Source of the DNA: Prolixibacteraceae bacterium
GTDB lineage: Bacteria; Bacteroidota; Bacteroidia; Bacteroidales; Prolixibacteraceae
Assembly (NCBI GenBank): GCA_016788685.1
Contig: JAEUSS010000048.1
Coordinates: forward strand, 1-7,746
Reading direction: 5' to 3'
Length of the DNA: 7,746 bases
This document shows, in pieces, positions 7,269 through 7,746 of this stretch. How positions within the stretch are numbered: the first letter of the stretch is position 1; each line of letters begins with the position of its first letter. The translations under genes were made by a program, and so were the position numbers. A model generated the notes under the pieces. The model had not been told where the DNA came from. It saw nothing but the letters and a program-made list of their open reading frames with translations, and ran no database searches.

Positions 7269-7298
7269 TTGCGTTTCTAATAAGAAGAAATAGTTTTA
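7269..7298 (+). promoter_or_regulatory. Candidate Bacteroidota-type housekeeping promoter for the sigma factor gene
   Basis: TTG at 7269-7271 is followed after 19 bases by TAGTTTTA at 7291-7298. This fits the Bacteroidota pattern TTG (-33) and TAnnTTTG (-7) with one mismatch at the last base. It would start transcription around 7303-7306 and give a leader of about 20-25 bases containing the ribosome binding site. The flanking sequence is AT-rich, so a chance match is possible. Confidence 0.4.
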
Positions 7299-7312
7299 GT
7301 CTTGGATCATAC

Positions 7313-7318
7313 GGAGGG
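7313..7318 (+). promoter_or_regulatory. Strong Shine-Dalgarno site of the ECF sigma factor gene
   Basis: GGAGGG lies 8 bases before the ATG at 7327. It fixes this start, and it stands out because the other genes in the window have weak or no such site. Confidence 0.7.
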
Positions 7319-7326
7319 TTATTCAA

Positions 7327-7746
7327 ATGACATCTGATGAGCAATTATGGAGCGATTTTATTTCTGGAAATGATGAGGCATACAGGGTCATTTATGACAC
7401 CCATGTGCATACATTGCTCAAGTTTGGCAGCCATTTTACGAAGAATGATGAGTTAATATTCGACAGCATTCATGACGTTTTTATCGACCTTTATGGATAT
7501 CGGAATAATTTGAAACCCACGAATAATATCAAACTCTATTTATTTGTTTCTCTCAAGCGAAAGTTATTTAAAATGCTTAGCAAGGAGGCTAAATTTGTTC
7601 CGCTGAATGCGGAGAGTCCTTCCTTTTTCTATTCTCTGTCAACCAGTGAAGATAGAGATGATGAAATAAAGTCAGAGCAATTCAGATTGCTTGAAAAAGC
7701 AATGCTTGAACTGAGCAACCGGCAGAGAGAGGCTATATATTTGCGG
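7327..7746 (+). CDS. ECF (group 4) RNA polymerase sigma factor, cut by the right window edge
   Basis: The frame is open from the ATG at 7327 to the window end, giving 140 residues. The N-terminal part (about 8-60) resembles sigma region 2, with FISGNDEAYRVIYD at the start and a DSIHDVFIDLY string (46-56) in place of the usual DxxQEVFxxLW. After a variable linker, residues 120-140 (LLEKAMLELSNRQREAIYLR) match the start of region 4, where the helix-turn-helix would follow outside the window. In Bacteroidota such factors often sit next to a FecR-like anti-sigma factor and a SusC/SusD-type transporter pair, but none of that is visible. The gene has its own ribosome binding site and candidate promoter, so it probably forms a unit separate from the protease operon. 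Family assignment is good; target genes unknown. Confidence 0.85.
   Translation, partial: MTSDEQLWSDFISGNDEAYRVIYDTHVHTLLKFGSHFTKNDELIFDSIHDVFIDLYGYRNNLKPTNNIKLYLFVSLKRKLFKMLSKEAKFVPLNAESPSFFYSLSTSEDRDDEIKSEQFRLLEKAMLELSNRQREAIYLR

Overview
The window looks like a piece of a Bacteroidota genome, probably an anaerobic or facultative marine or sediment lineage. The evidence is indirect: most genes lack strong Shine-Dalgarno sites, the right-hand gene has a promoter of the Bacteroidota type (TTG, 19 bases, TAGTTTTA), and that gene is an ECF sigma factor. All genes read on the plus strand. I cannot name the genus.

Left block (1-3245): a putative membrane electron-transfer module. It begins with the C-terminal end of a protein cut by the window edge. 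Next come a Tat-exported HybA-like protein with four [4Fe-4S] clusters (260-1120) and an overlapping ten-helix HybB/NrfD-family quinone-interacting membrane protein (1113-2342). Last is a membrane-anchored GcvH-like protein (2475-3245). The cut left-edge protein and the last protein share a C-terminal module, so the HybA/HybB pair is flanked by two related GcvH-type proteins. In the complete copy the residue at the lipoyl-lysine position is Asp. No hydrogenase, molybdoenzyme or other catalytic subunit is visible. A long hairpin with a short T-run (3301-3346) closes the block.

Middle block (3470-7059): a probable three-gene signalling operon. It encodes a membrane histidine kinase whose periplasmic domain carries two c-type haem attachment motifs (CXXCH and CX4CH), a complete NtrC-family sigma-54-dependent response regulator, and an archaemetzincin-type zinc protease that starts 7 bases after the regulator stops. 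The kinase is a good candidate for a redox or gaseous-ligand sensor. Its proximity suggests, but does not prove, that it controls the electron-transfer module.

Right edge (7060-7746): a 267-base non-coding stretch with a candidate promoter and a good ribosome binding site leads into an ECF sigma factor gene cut by the window end.

The most unusual feature is the combination of a HybA/HybB-type quinone module, paired GcvH-like proteins with a shared unknown C-terminal module and a non-canonical lipoyl site, and an adjacent dihaem sensor kinase. It could represent an undescribed respiratory complex.
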